A stretch of 64,000 nt of DNA, from the NCBI RefSeq assembly GCF_002234405.1, contig NZ_NMQT01000134.1, positions 1 through 64,000 on the forward strand. Reading direction: 5' to 3'. Every line of letters begins with the position of its first letter. The first letter of the stretch is position 1. Positions 13,329 to 22,595 of this stretch are shown piece by piece. The translations under genes were made by a program, and so were the position numbers. Below the pieces are notes generated by a model, which saw only the letters and a program-made list of their open reading frames with translations, was not told where the DNA came from and ran no database searches. The DNA comes from Amycolatopsis thailandensis. Lineage in GTDB: Bacteria > Actinomycetota > Actinomycetes > Mycobacteriales > Pseudonocardiaceae.

Positions 13329-14147
13329 TCAGGCGGCGCGGCGTCCGGCCTTCGGGATGACCAGCGGGGTCCCGGTTTCGGGGCACGGCATGACCCGGCA
13401 CGGCAGCTCGAAGATCTTTTCGACGTTCTCGGCGGTCACGACCTCTTCGGGCGTCCCCGTCGCCAGCACCTCTCCACCCCGCATCGCGATCATGTGGGTG
13501 GCGTAGCGCGCGGCGTGGTTGAGGTCGTGCAGCACCGCGACCAGCGTCCGGCCCTGCTGCTGGTGCAGTTCCGCGCACAGGTCCAAAATGTCCATCTGAT
13601 GTGCGATGTCCAGGTAGGTCGTCGGCTCGTCGAGCAGCAGGAGGTCGGTCTCCTGCGCGAGGGCCATCGCCATCCACACGCGCTGCCGCTGCCCGCCGGA
13701 CAGTTCGTCGACCAGTCGCTCGGCGAGGTCGTCGACGCCGGTGGCGCGCATGGACTCCGTGACCACGGTGGCGTCTTCGCGGGACCACTGTCGCAGCAGG
13801 CGCTGGTGCGGATACCGCCCGCGTGCGACGAGATCGGCGACGGTGATGCCGTCGGGCGCGATCGAGCTCTGCGGCAGCAGGCCGAGCCGGCGGGCGACTT
13901 CCTTGGCGGGGAAGGAACTGATCGTCTGCCCGTCGAGGAACACCGAGCCCTGACGGGGTTTGAGCATCCGCGCGAGCGCGCGCAGCAGGGTCGTCTTGCC
14001 ACAGGCGTTCGGGCCGACGATGACGGTGAACGACCGGTCGGGGATGACCACCCCGAGGTCTTCGGCCACGGTCCGGCCGTCGTAGGCCAGCGTCAGGGCG
14101 TCCGCGTGCAGTCGTGACGTCGTTCGCTGCTCGGTGAGGGTCTCCAC
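13329..14147 (-). CDS. Siderophore-type ABC transporter ATP-binding protein
   Basis: A 272-residue ATPase of the FecE/FepC group that powers ferric-siderophore import. Walker A GPNACGKTT, Q-loop LLPQSS, signature LSGGQRQRV, Walker B LLLLDEPTTYLD and the switch His in VLHDLNH are intact. The C-terminal tail with CRVMPCPETGTPLV is usual for the family. Start is GTG 14147; it has no clear ribosome site because an iron box occupies the position, so the mRNA may be leaderless. No permease or binding-protein gene is adjacent. Confidence 0.9.
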   Translation of the reverse strand: METLTEQRTTSRLHADALTLAYDGRTVAEDLGVVIPDRSFTVIVGPNACGKTTLLRALARMLKPRQGSVFLDGQTISSFPAKEVARRLGLLPQSSIAPDGITVADLVARGRYPHQRLLRQWSREDATVVTESMRATGVDDLAERLVDELSGGQRQRVWMAMALAQETDLLLLDEPTTYLDIAHQMDILDLCAELHQQQGRTLVAVLHDLNHAARYATHMIAMRGGEVLATGTPEEVVTAENVEKIFELPCRVMPCPETGTPLVIPKAGRRAA

Positions 14148-14149
14148 GC

Positions 14150-14164
14150 AGGTTAGGCTAACCT
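14150..14164. promoter_or_regulatory. Iron box (IdeR/DmdR-type operator)
   Basis: AGGTTAG-G-CTAACCT is a 7+1+7 palindrome matching the core of the IdeR/DmdR iron box (consensus TTAGGTTAGGCTAACCTAA). It ends 2 bp before the start codon of the ABC ATPase and lies 87 bp before the divergent MocR gene. Iron-replete repression of the ATPase is the natural inference. Confidence 0.85.
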
Positions 14165-14208
14165 AGGAGTCCGCCGTTGTGGTGTTCCGTAGGTCGCAGT
14201 CGGCTCAC

Positions 14209-14238
14209 ATCGCACGTCGATGGCATCATCGGTGCGAT
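14209..14238 (+). promoter_or_regulatory. Dyad upstream of MocR gene, possible autoregulatory operator
   Basis: ATCGCAC (14209-14215) and GTGCGAT (14232-14238) flank an inner pair CGATG/CATCG (14218-14222 and 14227-14231). This nested dyad ends 13 bp before the MocR start. MocR proteins often bind their own promoter region, so it is a candidate operator; inference only. Confidence 0.4.
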
Positions 14239-14250
14239 CGAAGGGGCGGC

Positions 14251-15579
14251 ATGGAGGACTACCGGATAGTCGCGGACGAGATCTCCGCCGACGTCGAGGC
14301 GGGCAGGCTCCGTCCTGGCGACAGGCTGCCCCCGCAGCGGCGGTTCGCCCGCGACCGCGGGATCGCCAACTCGACCGCCGCCAGGGTCTACGGCGAACTC
14401 GTCCGGCGAGGTGTCGTGGTCGGCGAGGTCGGCCGGGGCACGTTCATCCGCGCCGGGAAGCCTCCGCTGGAGACGGCGCTGGCCGAGCCGGGCGGCGCGA
14501 CCGTCGACCTCGAACTCAACTTCGCCGTCCTCCCGGAGCAATCGGCGCTGGTCGGGAAGGCACTGGAACCACTCCTGCGGGAGGACGTCCTGACAGCGGC
14601 GTTGCGGCCGGGTAGCGTCACCGGTTCGAAGCAGGCGCGCGACGCCGTCGCGGGGCTGCTCGCGAAGGACGGCTGGACACCGGAAATCCTCTTCGCCGGA
14701 AGCGGCCGCGAAGCCATCGCCGCCGCGATCGCCGCCTTCGTGCCGATGGGGGAGCGACTCGCCGTCGAGGCCATCACCTACCCCGTGGTCAAGGCGCTCG
14801 CCGGGCGGCTCGGCGTGCAGCTGGTGCCCATCGAGACCGACGACGCCGGTCTCGTGCCCGAAGCCCTCGAAGCCGCGCACGCCGCCGCGCCCGTCCGCGC
14901 GCTGTACGTCCAGCCGACCCTGCACAATCCGCTCGGGTCCACAATGGACGAAGGTCGGCGCGCCGGACTCGCGGAAACCGTGCGCCGGATGGACATCCCG
15001 GTGATCGAGGACGGGATCTACACCTTCCTCCGGCCCGAGGTCCGCCCGTTCGCGGCGTACGCGCCGGAACGCACGGTGTTCACCGACAGCCTGTCCAAAC
15101 GGCTCGCCCCGGGACTGACCACCGGCTTCCTCGCGGTCCCGGCGGAATGGACGGAGCGGTTGGCCGCGGCGGTGCGCTCGGGCGGCTGGGTGGCGCCCCG
15201 GTTCGCCGTCGAGGCAGCCACCCGCTGGATCACCGGCGGCACGCTGGAAACCGTCGAACGGGCGAAACGGCTCGACGCGGCCGAACGCCAGCGGATGACG
15301 GCCGCGCGGCTGGCCGGGTTCACGCTGCGCGCGGATCCGCGGGCGTATCACTGCTGGTGGGAGCTCCCGGAGCATTGGCGCGCCGAGACCTTCGTCGCCG
15401 CGGCCGCGCGACGCGGGATCGCGGTCACCCCGGCGGCCGCGTTCGCCATCGTCCCCGGGCACGCCCCGAACGCGGTGCGGCTCGCCGTTTCGTCACCGCC
15501 CCTCGAGACGCTCGGCGCCGCCTTGGACGTCCTGGCCGGGCTCGCTTCCGGCCGCCCCGAGGACGCCGGCGTCGACTGA
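14251..15579 (+). CDS. MocR-family transcriptional regulator (GntR-HTH plus aminotransferase-like domain)
   Basis: A 442-residue fusion of an N-terminal winged helix of the GntR type (about residues 1-75: RPGDRLPPQRRFARDRGIANSTAARVY) and a PLP-binding fold type I aminotransferase domain. The PLP lysine lies in DSLSKRLAPGLTTGF, and LYVQPTLHNPLG and IEDGIY are family motifs. Such regulators sense PLP-linked amino compounds or vitamin B6. ATG at 14251 follows AAGGGG. The target is not obvious; the divergent iron-box ATPase is the nearest candidate besides itself. Confidence 0.88.
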   Translation: MEDYRIVADEISADVEAGRLRPGDRLPPQRRFARDRGIANSTAARVYGELVRRGVVVGEVGRGTFIRAGKPPLETALAEPGGATVDLELNFAVLPEQSALVGKALEPLLREDVLTAALRPGSVTGSKQARDAVAGLLAKDGWTPEILFAGSGREAIAAAIAAFVPMGERLAVEAITYPVVKALAGRLGVQLVPIETDDAGLVPEALEAAHAAAPVRALYVQPTLHNPLGSTMDEGRRAGLAETVRRMDIPVIEDGIYTFLRPEVRPFAAYAPERTVFTDSLSKRLAPGLTTGFLAVPAEWTERLAAAVRSGGWVAPRFAVEAATRWITGGTLETVERAKRLDAAERQRMTAARLAGFTLRADPRAYHCWWELPEHWRAETFVAAAARRGIAVTPAAAFAIVPGHAPNAVRLAVSSPPLETLGAALDVLAGLASGRPEDAGVD

Positions 15580-15585
15580 CCTCCT

Positions 15586-15650
15586 CGCGTTTCGTCCTCT
15601 GGATGCGGTAGTTGGCAACGCGAACCACCGCATCCAGAGGACGAAACGCG
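15586..15650. repeat. Palindrome copy 1 of a two-copy family
   Basis: Perfect 24-nt arms (15586-15609 and 15627-15650) beginning CGCGTTTCGTCCTCTGGATG. The same arms recur at 49415-49478 with a different loop. It lies between convergent genes (stops at 15579 and 15651), a terminator-like position. Confidence 0.8.
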
Positions 15651-17468
15651 TCAGGGGCGGGGCGCCCACTTGCCGATGAAGCTGCCGCAGGTGACGGTCT
15701 GCCCGGCCAGGCGCGACCGCAGCGCGTTCTCCAGCCCGAGGTAGTCGAAGATCGGCGTGTCGCCGGTGACCTCGGCGGGCACCGGACCGCCCTTGGCCAG
15801 GGTCGGCATGCTCACCGTCTGGAACAGCACCAGATAGTCGCCGTCGCGGTTGAGCTCGTCGGCGGTCGCGAGCATGCGCTGCGGAGCGTCGGCGACGATC
15901 TCCAGCGGCAGCGGCCATTCCAGCGGGAACGGGTTGCGCAGGCCGAAAGCGGGATAGGCGAACGGGTTGTCGGGCAGGACGGCCGTGCGTCCCGCCGGGA
16001 ATCGGGTGACGCAGTCCTGGATCTGGGAGACGTAAGTGAAAGTCCCCGGATTCGTCCGGATCCCGCGCATCGACGGCGTCACCGTGCCGAGGTCGCCGGT
16101 CAGCTTTTCGCGCGCCATGTCCAGATACGCGGCGTCGTCGTGATGCTCGATCACGGCCCAGCCCGAGGCCAGCACCGCGACCAGGCCCATCGCCGTGGCG
16201 CCCGCCAGCCGGATCGGGCGAGCGGGCTCGGGCAGCGGCGGCAGCGCGTCCGACAGTTCCAGGATCGCCGTCAGCGCCAGCGTTCCGGTGAACAGGGTCG
16301 GGGTGTCGTTGCCCCAGGACAGACTGGTCATGAACCCGGTCGCGAAGACCAGCGCGCCCATCTTCGGGAACCGCCGCGTCGCCGTCCAGCTCACCAGGAG
16401 CGCGACCCCGAGGATCCACCAGAGGACGTCCGCCCAGCGCGACGCGCCGGTGAAGTGTCCATCCACGACGGTGCCGACCACCACCGCCACGCCCGCCAGG
16501 AGCAGCAGCCGCGCGGCGAGCCCACCGGCGAATCCGATGCGGTCACGGAAGAACCCGAGCAGCACCAGCAGCAGCCCGGCGATCGCGAAGAAGGTCAAGC
16601 CCCGCACCGGTGGCCGCAGCAGGGTCGCGGGATCTTCCAGCCACAGGCCGAGAAGTCGCTGGCCGTACGCGGGCACGCCGCCGGTCAACTGTTCGGCCAT
16701 CGCACCCAGCCCGCCGTCGAGCGTGACGATTCCGATGTAGAAGACCAGGAAAGCGCCCAGTGCCAGCAGATCCCAGGCCAGGCGAGTCCACCAGCGGCCG
16801 GTGCGGAACGCGCCTTCGCGCAGCGATGGGTGCAGCAGCAACCAGCACAGCGCGATCAGCGGGACCGGCGCGAAACTCTGCTTGACGAACACCGCGGCGC
16901 CCAGCAGCACCAGACCCAGCCGCCGCGGCCACGCCTTGCCGTTGCGCAGCCCGGAATCCAGCGCCCAGGCGCCGCACGCGGTCAGGAAGATCCCGTCGAT
17001 CGTGTGCCACGCCATCAGCGGGAACGCGTTGAGGTTCAGCAGTGCCGCGGCCGCCGTCAGCCCGGTGAGACCCGGCCCCCAGTCGCGGACGCGGCGCCGG
17101 GTGACCAGCACGGCGAACGCGATGGTCGCCAGGATGATCTCCAGCATGCTGAGCACGCTGGAGACGAAGAACAGCGGCCCCGGCACCAGGAAGTCGAAGA
17201 CGTGCAGGTACGCCGATCCCAGCGGCCGCGCGGAGATGATGTCGGAGTGCGGGACCTCGCCGTGCAGCACCCGCCACGCCTGGGCGAGGATGAAGCCCTG
17301 GTCCGAAGGGTGGAAACCGAAGCGTCCCACCCGGAGTTCGGTGACGACGGCGAGCGCGAGCACCCAGGCCGCGTGCAGCGAAAGCCGCAGCACTGTCCGG
17401 GACGGACGTACCGCCGACGTCGCTGCCACGTCCGGTCCGGTCGAAACCGGGGGACTGGCGACGTCCAC
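15651..17468 (-). CDS. Multi-pass membrane glycosyltransferase-like protein
   Basis: A 605-residue integral membrane protein with roughly ten or more hydrophobic helices (for example ALAVVTEL, ILATIAFAVLV, LGLVLLGAAVF, LLLLAGVAVVVGTV). A luminal-loop-like acidic region (FHPSDQGFILAQAWRVLHGE) near residue 52 resembles GT-C/dolichyl-mannosyltransferase-like proteins such as ArnT or PMT relatives, and the last 170 residues are soluble. The assignment is by topology; no catalytic motif can be confirmed. GTG 17468 follows GGAAGGGG. Confidence 0.65.
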   Translation of the reverse strand: MDVASPPVSTGPDVAATSAVRPSRTVLRLSLHAAWVLALAVVTELRVGRFGFHPSDQGFILAQAWRVLHGEVPHSDIISARPLGSAYLHVFDFLVPGPLFFVSSVLSMLEIILATIAFAVLVTRRRVRDWGPGLTGLTAAAALLNLNAFPLMAWHTIDGIFLTACGAWALDSGLRNGKAWPRRLGLVLLGAAVFVKQSFAPVPLIALCWLLLHPSLREGAFRTGRWWTRLAWDLLALGAFLVFYIGIVTLDGGLGAMAEQLTGGVPAYGQRLLGLWLEDPATLLRPPVRGLTFFAIAGLLLVLLGFFRDRIGFAGGLAARLLLLAGVAVVVGTVVDGHFTGASRWADVLWWILGVALLVSWTATRRFPKMGALVFATGFMTSLSWGNDTPTLFTGTLALTAILELSDALPPLPEPARPIRLAGATAMGLVAVLASGWAVIEHHDDAAYLDMAREKLTGDLGTVTPSMRGIRTNPGTFTYVSQIQDCVTRFPAGRTAVLPDNPFAYPAFGLRNPFPLEWPLPLEIVADAPQRMLATADELNRDGDYLVLFQTVSMPTLAKGGPVPAEVTGDTPIFDYLGLENALRSRLAGQTVTCGSFIGKWAPRP

Positions 17469-17582
17469 ACTGCCCCTTCCCGCTCGTCACTGCCTCGGCC
17501 CGTGCCCGCCGACCCCCCGGCGTATCGGAAACCGATGGTAGCGGCCGGGGGCGTCCCCCGATCGAGCCCGGCGGCGAGGATG

Positions 17583-19556
17583 TCAGGGACGACGGCGCCA
17601 GACCAGCCTGGTGACCGCGCCCGCCACCGAGGCGAGCGGAGCCTTCCGGGGCAGGCCACGGGATTCCGGTGCGGATTCGGGCATTGCGCGGTAGACGAGG
17701 TGAGCGAAGAACCGCGCCGTCTTGGGTGCGACGAGCGTCACCAATTCGGCCGCGGTGCCTTCGGGCAGGTTCAGGATCTCCGGTCGTTTCTCCAGCGCCT
17801 TCACCACGAGCGCGGCGGCGCGTTCGGGCGAGCTCGACGGCATGCCGCGGTAGGACCCGGTCGGCGTGATCATGTCGGTGCGCACCAGCGGCATCCGGAC
17901 CGAGGTGAAGGTGACGCCGTCGGAAAGCGTTTCCCGGCCGGCGGTCAGCCCGAACTCCTCCAGCGCCGCCTTCGAAGCCAGGTAAGCGGAAAACCGCGGC
18001 GTGTCGGTCTGGAGTCCTTGGGTGGTGACGTTGACGACGTGGCCGAACCCGCGCGCGGTCATCGACGGCAGCAGGCCCAACGTCAGCCGCACGGGGCCGA
18101 AGTAGTTGATCGCCATCGTGCGCTCGTAGTCGTGGAACCGTTCGGTGGACAGCGAAAGCGAGCGCCGGATCGAGCGGCCGGCGTTGTTGACCAGCATGTC
18201 GACGGCGCCGTGCGCGGCGAGGACGTCCTTGACGAGAGCGTCGACGGCGCCGCCGTCGGTGAGGTCGCACGGATACGCCGACGCCTTCCCGCCCGCCGCG
18301 ACGATCTGCTCGCGGACCTCTTCGAGTTCGTCGGCGCGCCTGGCCACGAGGATCACTTCGCCGCCCTTCGCGGCGACGGCGAGCGCGGACGCGCGGCCGA
18401 TCCCCGACGACGCACCGGTGATCAGCACCTTGCGGCCGTCGAGCGGCTCCGGCCCCGGACGGCGCCGGCCGCGATCGGGGTCCAGGTGCGCGAGCCAGTA
18501 CCGGTAGAGCGGGCCGGCGTACTCCTTCAGCGGCGGCAAGGTGATGCCGCTGCCTTCGAGAGCGGCCGTCGTCGCGCTCGTGTCGAAGTCGACCTCCATG
18601 CTCAGATGGGGCAGGACTTCGAGCGGGACGCCGAGTTCCGCCAGTACCGCCGAGCGGGCCGAACGCCCGCCGGGGACCCGGTCGAACCCGGCCGCCGCGG
18701 ACCTCGCCAGCCGGGTTCCGGCGCGTTTCAGCGCTCCGGACGGCCTGGCGGGGAGGACGGCGGAGATCTTCGGCCCGCCCGCGGCCCGCGCGAAGGCGTT
18801 GTAGACCTCGTGCAGAGGCTGGGGCCGCGGCGAAGCAAGGTGGTACGTGCTGCCACTGGGCGCGTCGACGTGCATCAGGTGTTCCATCGCTTCGACGACG
18901 TAGTCGACCGGCACGATGTTCGTGGCGCCGAGATCCGGCGCGGCCAGCGGGAGACGGCGGGGCAGCGCGGCGAGCCGCGAGATCGCGGGGAGGAAGTAGT
19001 ACGGGCCGTCGATCTTGTCCATCTCGCCGGTGCGCGAATCGCCGGCCACGGCGGACGGCCGGTACACGCGGAACGGCGTTTTCCCGTGCCGTCGCACGAG
19101 TTTCTCGGCCTCGAACTTCGTCGCGTGGTACGGCGACGCGAAGCTCTGGCCGAGGTCGAAGTCGGCTTCGGTGAAACGCCCGGCGTACTGCCCGGCGACC
19201 GCGATGGAAGAGACGTGGTGGAAGAGCCCGGCGTTCGCGGCGGCGGCGAACTCCAGGACGTTCCGGGTGCCGTCGACATTGGCCGCGCGGTTCGCCGCCT
19301 CGTCCGCGGTGAGGTCGTAGATCGCGCCGAGGTGCACGACGTGGTCGAGGGGACCCAGGCGGGCGGGATCGATGCCCAGCGAGGGTTCGGTCAGGTCGCC
19401 GGTGACGGGAACGAGCTTCTCGTGGCTCGGGAGCTTCCCGCGCGAGGTCTCCCTCACGAGAACATGGACGGCTACGGTCTCAGGTCGCCGTAGTAGGCGC
19501 GCGACCAGGCGTTTACCCAGAAAGCCCGTCGCGCCCGTCACGAAGTAGGTGGTCAT
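17583..19556 (-). CDS. Fused SDR: fatty acyl-CoA reductase-like (AcrA1 type)
   Basis: A 657-residue protein with two nucleotide-binding domains. The first (residues 1 to about 350) is an extended-SDR/FAR-like domain with GATGFLG and the YHATK active site. The second (about 370 onwards) is a classical SDR with TGASSGIG, NNAG and YLASK. This order and length match mycobacterial AcrA1 (Rv3391), a fatty acyl-CoA reductase of the wax/mycolate-related pathways. Probably cytoplasmic and NADPH-dependent. The 77-residue gene upstream is on the same strand 58 bp away and may share its transcript. Confidence 0.8.
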   Translation of the reverse strand: MTTYFVTGATGFLGKRLVARLLRRPETVAVHVLVRETSRGKLPSHEKLVPVTGDLTEPSLGIDPARLGPLDHVVHLGAIYDLTADEAANRAANVDGTRNVLEFAAAANAGLFHHVSSIAVAGQYAGRFTEADFDLGQSFASPYHATKFEAEKLVRRHGKTPFRVYRPSAVAGDSRTGEMDKIDGPYYFLPAISRLAALPRRLPLAAPDLGATNIVPVDYVVEAMEHLMHVDAPSGSTYHLASPRPQPLHEVYNAFARAAGGPKISAVLPARPSGALKRAGTRLARSAAAGFDRVPGGRSARSAVLAELGVPLEVLPHLSMEVDFDTSATTAALEGSGITLPPLKEYAGPLYRYWLAHLDPDRGRRRPGPEPLDGRKVLITGASSGIGRASALAVAAKGGEVILVARRADELEEVREQIVAAGGKASAYPCDLTDGGAVDALVKDVLAAHGAVDMLVNNAGRSIRRSLSLSTERFHDYERTMAINYFGPVRLTLGLLPSMTARGFGHVVNVTTQGLQTDTPRFSAYLASKAALEEFGLTAGRETLSDGVTFTSVRMPLVRTDMITPTGSYRGMPSSSPERAAALVVKALEKRPEILNLPEGTAAELVTLVAPKTARFFAHLVYRAMPESAPESRGLPRKAPLASVAGAVTRLVWRRRP

Positions 19557-19614
19557 GGCCGGCTCCTTCCGAACGGGGCCGACTCTACCTACTCAGAAGT
19601 AGGAACGGTAGTTG

Positions 19615-19848
19615 TCATTCACTGTGATCCGGATGCTCGGCCACCGCGACCACGGCGTCGCGGAGCGCGGCGCGCAGGCGGCCCACGTCCAGCGGCCCGA
19701 GTACGGCGGCCTCGCCGGGCGGAGCCACGAGCACGATCTTGTCGCTGCTCACGAACACCGTCACGTCCCGCCGCCTGCCCGCGAGATCCCGGCAGCCGAC
19801 CGACCATTCGTCCCGCGGTGCCAACGTCCTCATCCTCCCGTATCCCAT
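19615..19848 (-). CDS. Conserved small hypothetical protein
   Basis: A 77-residue protein with alternating strand-like and helix segments (DVTVFVSSDKIVLVAPPGE then LDVGRLRAALRDAV). I recognise the style from actinomycete small proteins but no named domain. AAAGGGA precedes the ATG at 19848. It lies upstream of the AcrA1-like gene on the same strand. Confidence 0.6.
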   Translation of the reverse strand: MGYGRMRTLAPRDEWSVGCRDLAGRRRDVTVFVSSDKIVLVAPPGEAAVLGPLDVGRLRAALRDAVVAVAEHPDHSE

Positions 19849-20028
19849 GGTCTCCCTTTCTCGTCCGAGGCTGGGACGGGCCGGTTTCGGGGCCGTGACG
19901 CCGGTTACCCCACATTCCTACTGATGGGTTAACCGGCCCTTCGGATCGTGATCGACTTCCGGTTTCGCTAGGCCGGACGTGGGGGAACCGGGGTAGCGTC
20001 CGAGGGAACGCCTGCCCGGGAGGTCTTT

Positions 20029-21252
20029 GTGTCCGAACCCAGGAAGATCGTCATCGTCGGTGCCGGCCTCGCGGGAGCGACGGCCGCCGGGACGCTGAGA
20101 GAACGTGGCTACGCGGGGGAAATCCTGCTGCTCGGTACCGACACCCACCGCCCGTACGAGTTACCGCCCTTGTCCAAGGGGCTGCTGATGGGCAACACCG
20201 ATGAACCCGATTGGGTGCACGACGCGGGTTTCTACGACGAGAAGGACATCGCTTTCCGGAGCGGTGCCACCGCGACCAGGATCGAGCTCGGCTCGCGGCT
20301 CGTGCACGACGACGCGGACGGCGAGCACCGCTTCGACCGTCTCGTGCTCGCGACCGGTTCGCGGCCGCGGTCGTTGCCGGTGCCCGGCGGCGACCTCCCC
20401 GGGCTGCGGACCCTGCGCACCCTCGACGACGCGCTCGCGCTGCGTTCGGCGCTCAAGGACGCCGCCCGGGTGGTGATCGTCGGCGCGGGCTGGATCGGCA
20501 ACGAGGCCGCCGCGGCCGCGAGGGAACACGGCGCCGAGGTGACCGTGGTCGATCAGGTGGGTTCGCCGCTGCTCGCGGTGCTGGGCGAGCAGGTGTCCGG
20601 CGTCTTCAAGGACCTTCACACGGCGCACGGGGTGAACTGGCGGCTCGGCGAAGGGGTCGCCGGGTTCACCGGTGGCCCGGACGGGGTGACCGGCGTACGT
20701 CTTCAGAGTGGTGACGAGCTTCCCGCGGACGTCGTGCTGGTGGCCGTCGGCGCCGCCCCGCGGGTCGACCTCGCGCACGCGGCCGGGCTGGAACTGTCCG
20801 ACGACGGCGGTGTCTGCGCCGACGCCGGTCTGCGGACGGCCGCGCCCGACGTCTACGCGATCGGCGACATCGCCGCGCAGTTCCACCCCCGCTACGGGAA
20901 ACGCGTCCGCGTCGAGCATTGGTCGAACGCGAAGTGGCAGGGCGAGCACGTCGCGGGGAACCTGCTCGGCGAGAACGAGCCGTACCTGAAGAGCCCGTAT
21001 TTCTTCTCGGACCAGTACGACCTCGGCTGCGAGTACCGCGGCCTCGCCGATCCCGAAACCGACGAGCTCGTCGTGCGCGGCGACCTCGCGGCGCGGGACT
21101 TCACGGCGTTCTGGCTGCGGGACGGGCAGGTGACGGCCGCGATGAACGTCAACCAGTGGGACGACGGGGACGCGCTGAAGGCCCTCGTCGAGGGCCGCGC
21201 GACGGTGACGGCTGAGCAGCTGAAGACGGCTGAGCTGAAGTCCCTCGCCTGA
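20029..21252 (+). CDS. NAD(P)/FAD-dependent ferredoxin/rubredoxin reductase-like protein
   Basis: A 407-residue pyridine nucleotide-disulfide reductase-fold flavoprotein of the ferredoxin reductase class found in P450 and dioxygenase chains. FAD motif VGAGLAGATAA at the N-terminus, NAD motif VGAGWIGNEAA near residue 152, ATGSRPR, and the second FAD motif VYAIGDIA are present, plus a C-terminal reductase domain with EHWSNA. No ferredoxin or P450 gene is adjacent, so its partner is unknown. GTG start follows GGGAGG. Confidence 0.85.
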   Translation: MSEPRKIVIVGAGLAGATAAGTLRERGYAGEILLLGTDTHRPYELPPLSKGLLMGNTDEPDWVHDAGFYDEKDIAFRSGATATRIELGSRLVHDDADGEHRFDRLVLATGSRPRSLPVPGGDLPGLRTLRTLDDALALRSALKDAARVVIVGAGWIGNEAAAAAREHGAEVTVVDQVGSPLLAVLGEQVSGVFKDLHTAHGVNWRLGEGVAGFTGGPDGVTGVRLQSGDELPADVVLVAVGAAPRVDLAHAAGLELSDDGGVCADAGLRTAAPDVYAIGDIAAQFHPRYGKRVRVEHWSNAKWQGEHVAGNLLGENEPYLKSPYFFSDQYDLGCEYRGLADPETDELVVRGDLAARDFTAFWLRDGQVTAAMNVNQWDDGDALKALVEGRATVTAEQLKTAELKSLA

Positions 21253-21265
21253 TATTCCGGGCGGA

Positions 21266-21320
21266 TGTCATGAGGGGTCCCCATGGGACGTAATTCGTCC
21301 CATGGGGACCCCTCATGACA
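21266..21320. terminator. Palindrome between convergent genes
   Basis: Perfect 25-nt arms (21266-21290 and 21296-21320) with loop TAATT, core ATGAGGGGTCCCCATGGGAC. It lies between the reductase stop and the MFS gene stop, so a bidirectional terminator is likely. Confidence 0.8.
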
Positions 21321-21329
21321 CGCGCGAGG

Positions 21330-22595
21330 TCAGGCCTCCTGAGCCACCAGGGACGCCGAAGCAACCGAAGCACCGGAAGACCGCGTCATGGTCCCGAAAG
21401 CCAGCAGGGCGAGAACGCCGAAGGCCGCCATCACGATCCCCATCGGGACCGCGGTCCCCGGACCGCCCAGTCCGACCAGCGGCGTCGCCAGCCCGCCGAC
21501 GACGAACTGGAGCACCCCCAGCAGTGCCGACGCCGAACCGGCGGACCGGGCCTGCTCGGCCAGCGCCAGCGAACTCGCGTTCGGCGCCACCATGCCGATG
21601 CTCGACACCAGGATGAACAGCGGGATCAGCAGCCCGATCAGGCCGAGGTCCAGCACCGTCGCGGCCAGCACGCCGAACCCGGCCACCGCCGCGATGACGA
21701 GGCCGACGGTCAGCAGTTTCCGCTCCGGGAACCGGCCGACGATGCGCCCGTTCAGCTGGCCGACGGCCACGATGCCGATGCCGTTGAGTCCGAACACCAG
21801 GCTGTACGCCTGCGGGCTGAGCCCGTAAACGCCCTGGAGCGCGAAGGACGAGCCGGAGATGTAGGCGAACAGGCTGCCGAACATGAGCCCGGAGGCCAGC
21901 GCGTAGCCGAGGAAAGCGCGGTCGCGGAGCAGGCTCCCGTACTTCCGCAGCACCGAACCGAAGCGCGCCGGCGTGCGGCGTTCCTCGGGCAGGGGTTCCG
22001 GCAGCAGGAAGAAGACGACGGCGAGCAGGATCGCGCCGAACACGGTCAGGCAGACGAACACGCCGCGCCACGACGTCCAGTTCAGGATCTGGCCGCCGAC
22101 GATCGGCGCCAGGATCGGGGCGAGCCCGTTGACCAGCATCAGCAGCGAGAAGAACTTCGTCATCGCGGTGCCGGAGTAGAGATCCCGCACGGTCGCCCTG
22201 GCGATCACGATGCCCGCCGCGGCGCCGAACGCCTGGACACCGCGGGCGGCGATGAGCAGTTCGGCGGTCGGGGCGATGGCGCACAGGATCGAGCCGACCA
22301 TGTAGAGCGCGAGCCCGGCCACTAGCGGTTTGCGGCGGCCGATCGCGTCGGACAGCGGTCCGAGGATCAGCTGGCCGATGGCGAGCCCGATGATGAACGC
22401 GCTCAGCGTGAGCTGGACGGTGGCGTCCGCCGCGCGCAGTTCGCCCGCCATCTGCGGCAGCGCGGGCAGGTACATGTCGATGGACAGGGGCCCGAAGGCG
22501 GACAGGCCGCCGAGGATCAGGACGAACCGGGCACGGCCGGTGGTACTCGGTCGTGGCGCGACGGTTTCTTCCACTCGCTCGGGCGCGATGGTCAT
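21330..22595 (-). CDS. Bcr/CflA-type MFS drug efflux transporter
   Basis: A 421-residue inner-membrane transporter with 12 predicted helices of the DHA1/Bcr-CflA group. Diagnostic segments are SIDMYLPALPQMA in helix 1, the loop 2-3 motif GPLSDAIGRRKPL, RGVQAFGAAAGIVIARATVRD in helix 4-5, and a central loop rich in Glu/Arg (EPLPEERRTP). Probably exports a drug or metabolite with proton antiport. ATG 22595 follows GGAAGGA; upstream ATGs at 22616 and 22676 are less likely. Confidence 0.9.
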   Translation of the reverse strand: MTIAPERVEETVAPRPSTTGRARFVLILGGLSAFGPLSIDMYLPALPQMAGELRAADATVQLTLSAFIIGLAIGQLILGPLSDAIGRRKPLVAGLALYMVGSILCAIAPTAELLIAARGVQAFGAAAGIVIARATVRDLYSGTAMTKFFSLLMLVNGLAPILAPIVGGQILNWTSWRGVFVCLTVFGAILLAVVFFLLPEPLPEERRTPARFGSVLRKYGSLLRDRAFLGYALASGLMFGSLFAYISGSSFALQGVYGLSPQAYSLVFGLNGIGIVAVGQLNGRIVGRFPERKLLTVGLVIAAVAGFGVLAATVLDLGLIGLLIPLFILVSSIGMVAPNASSLALAEQARSAGSASALLGVLQFVVGGLATPLVGLGGPGTAVPMGIVMAAFGVLALLAFGTMTRSSGASVASASLVAQEA

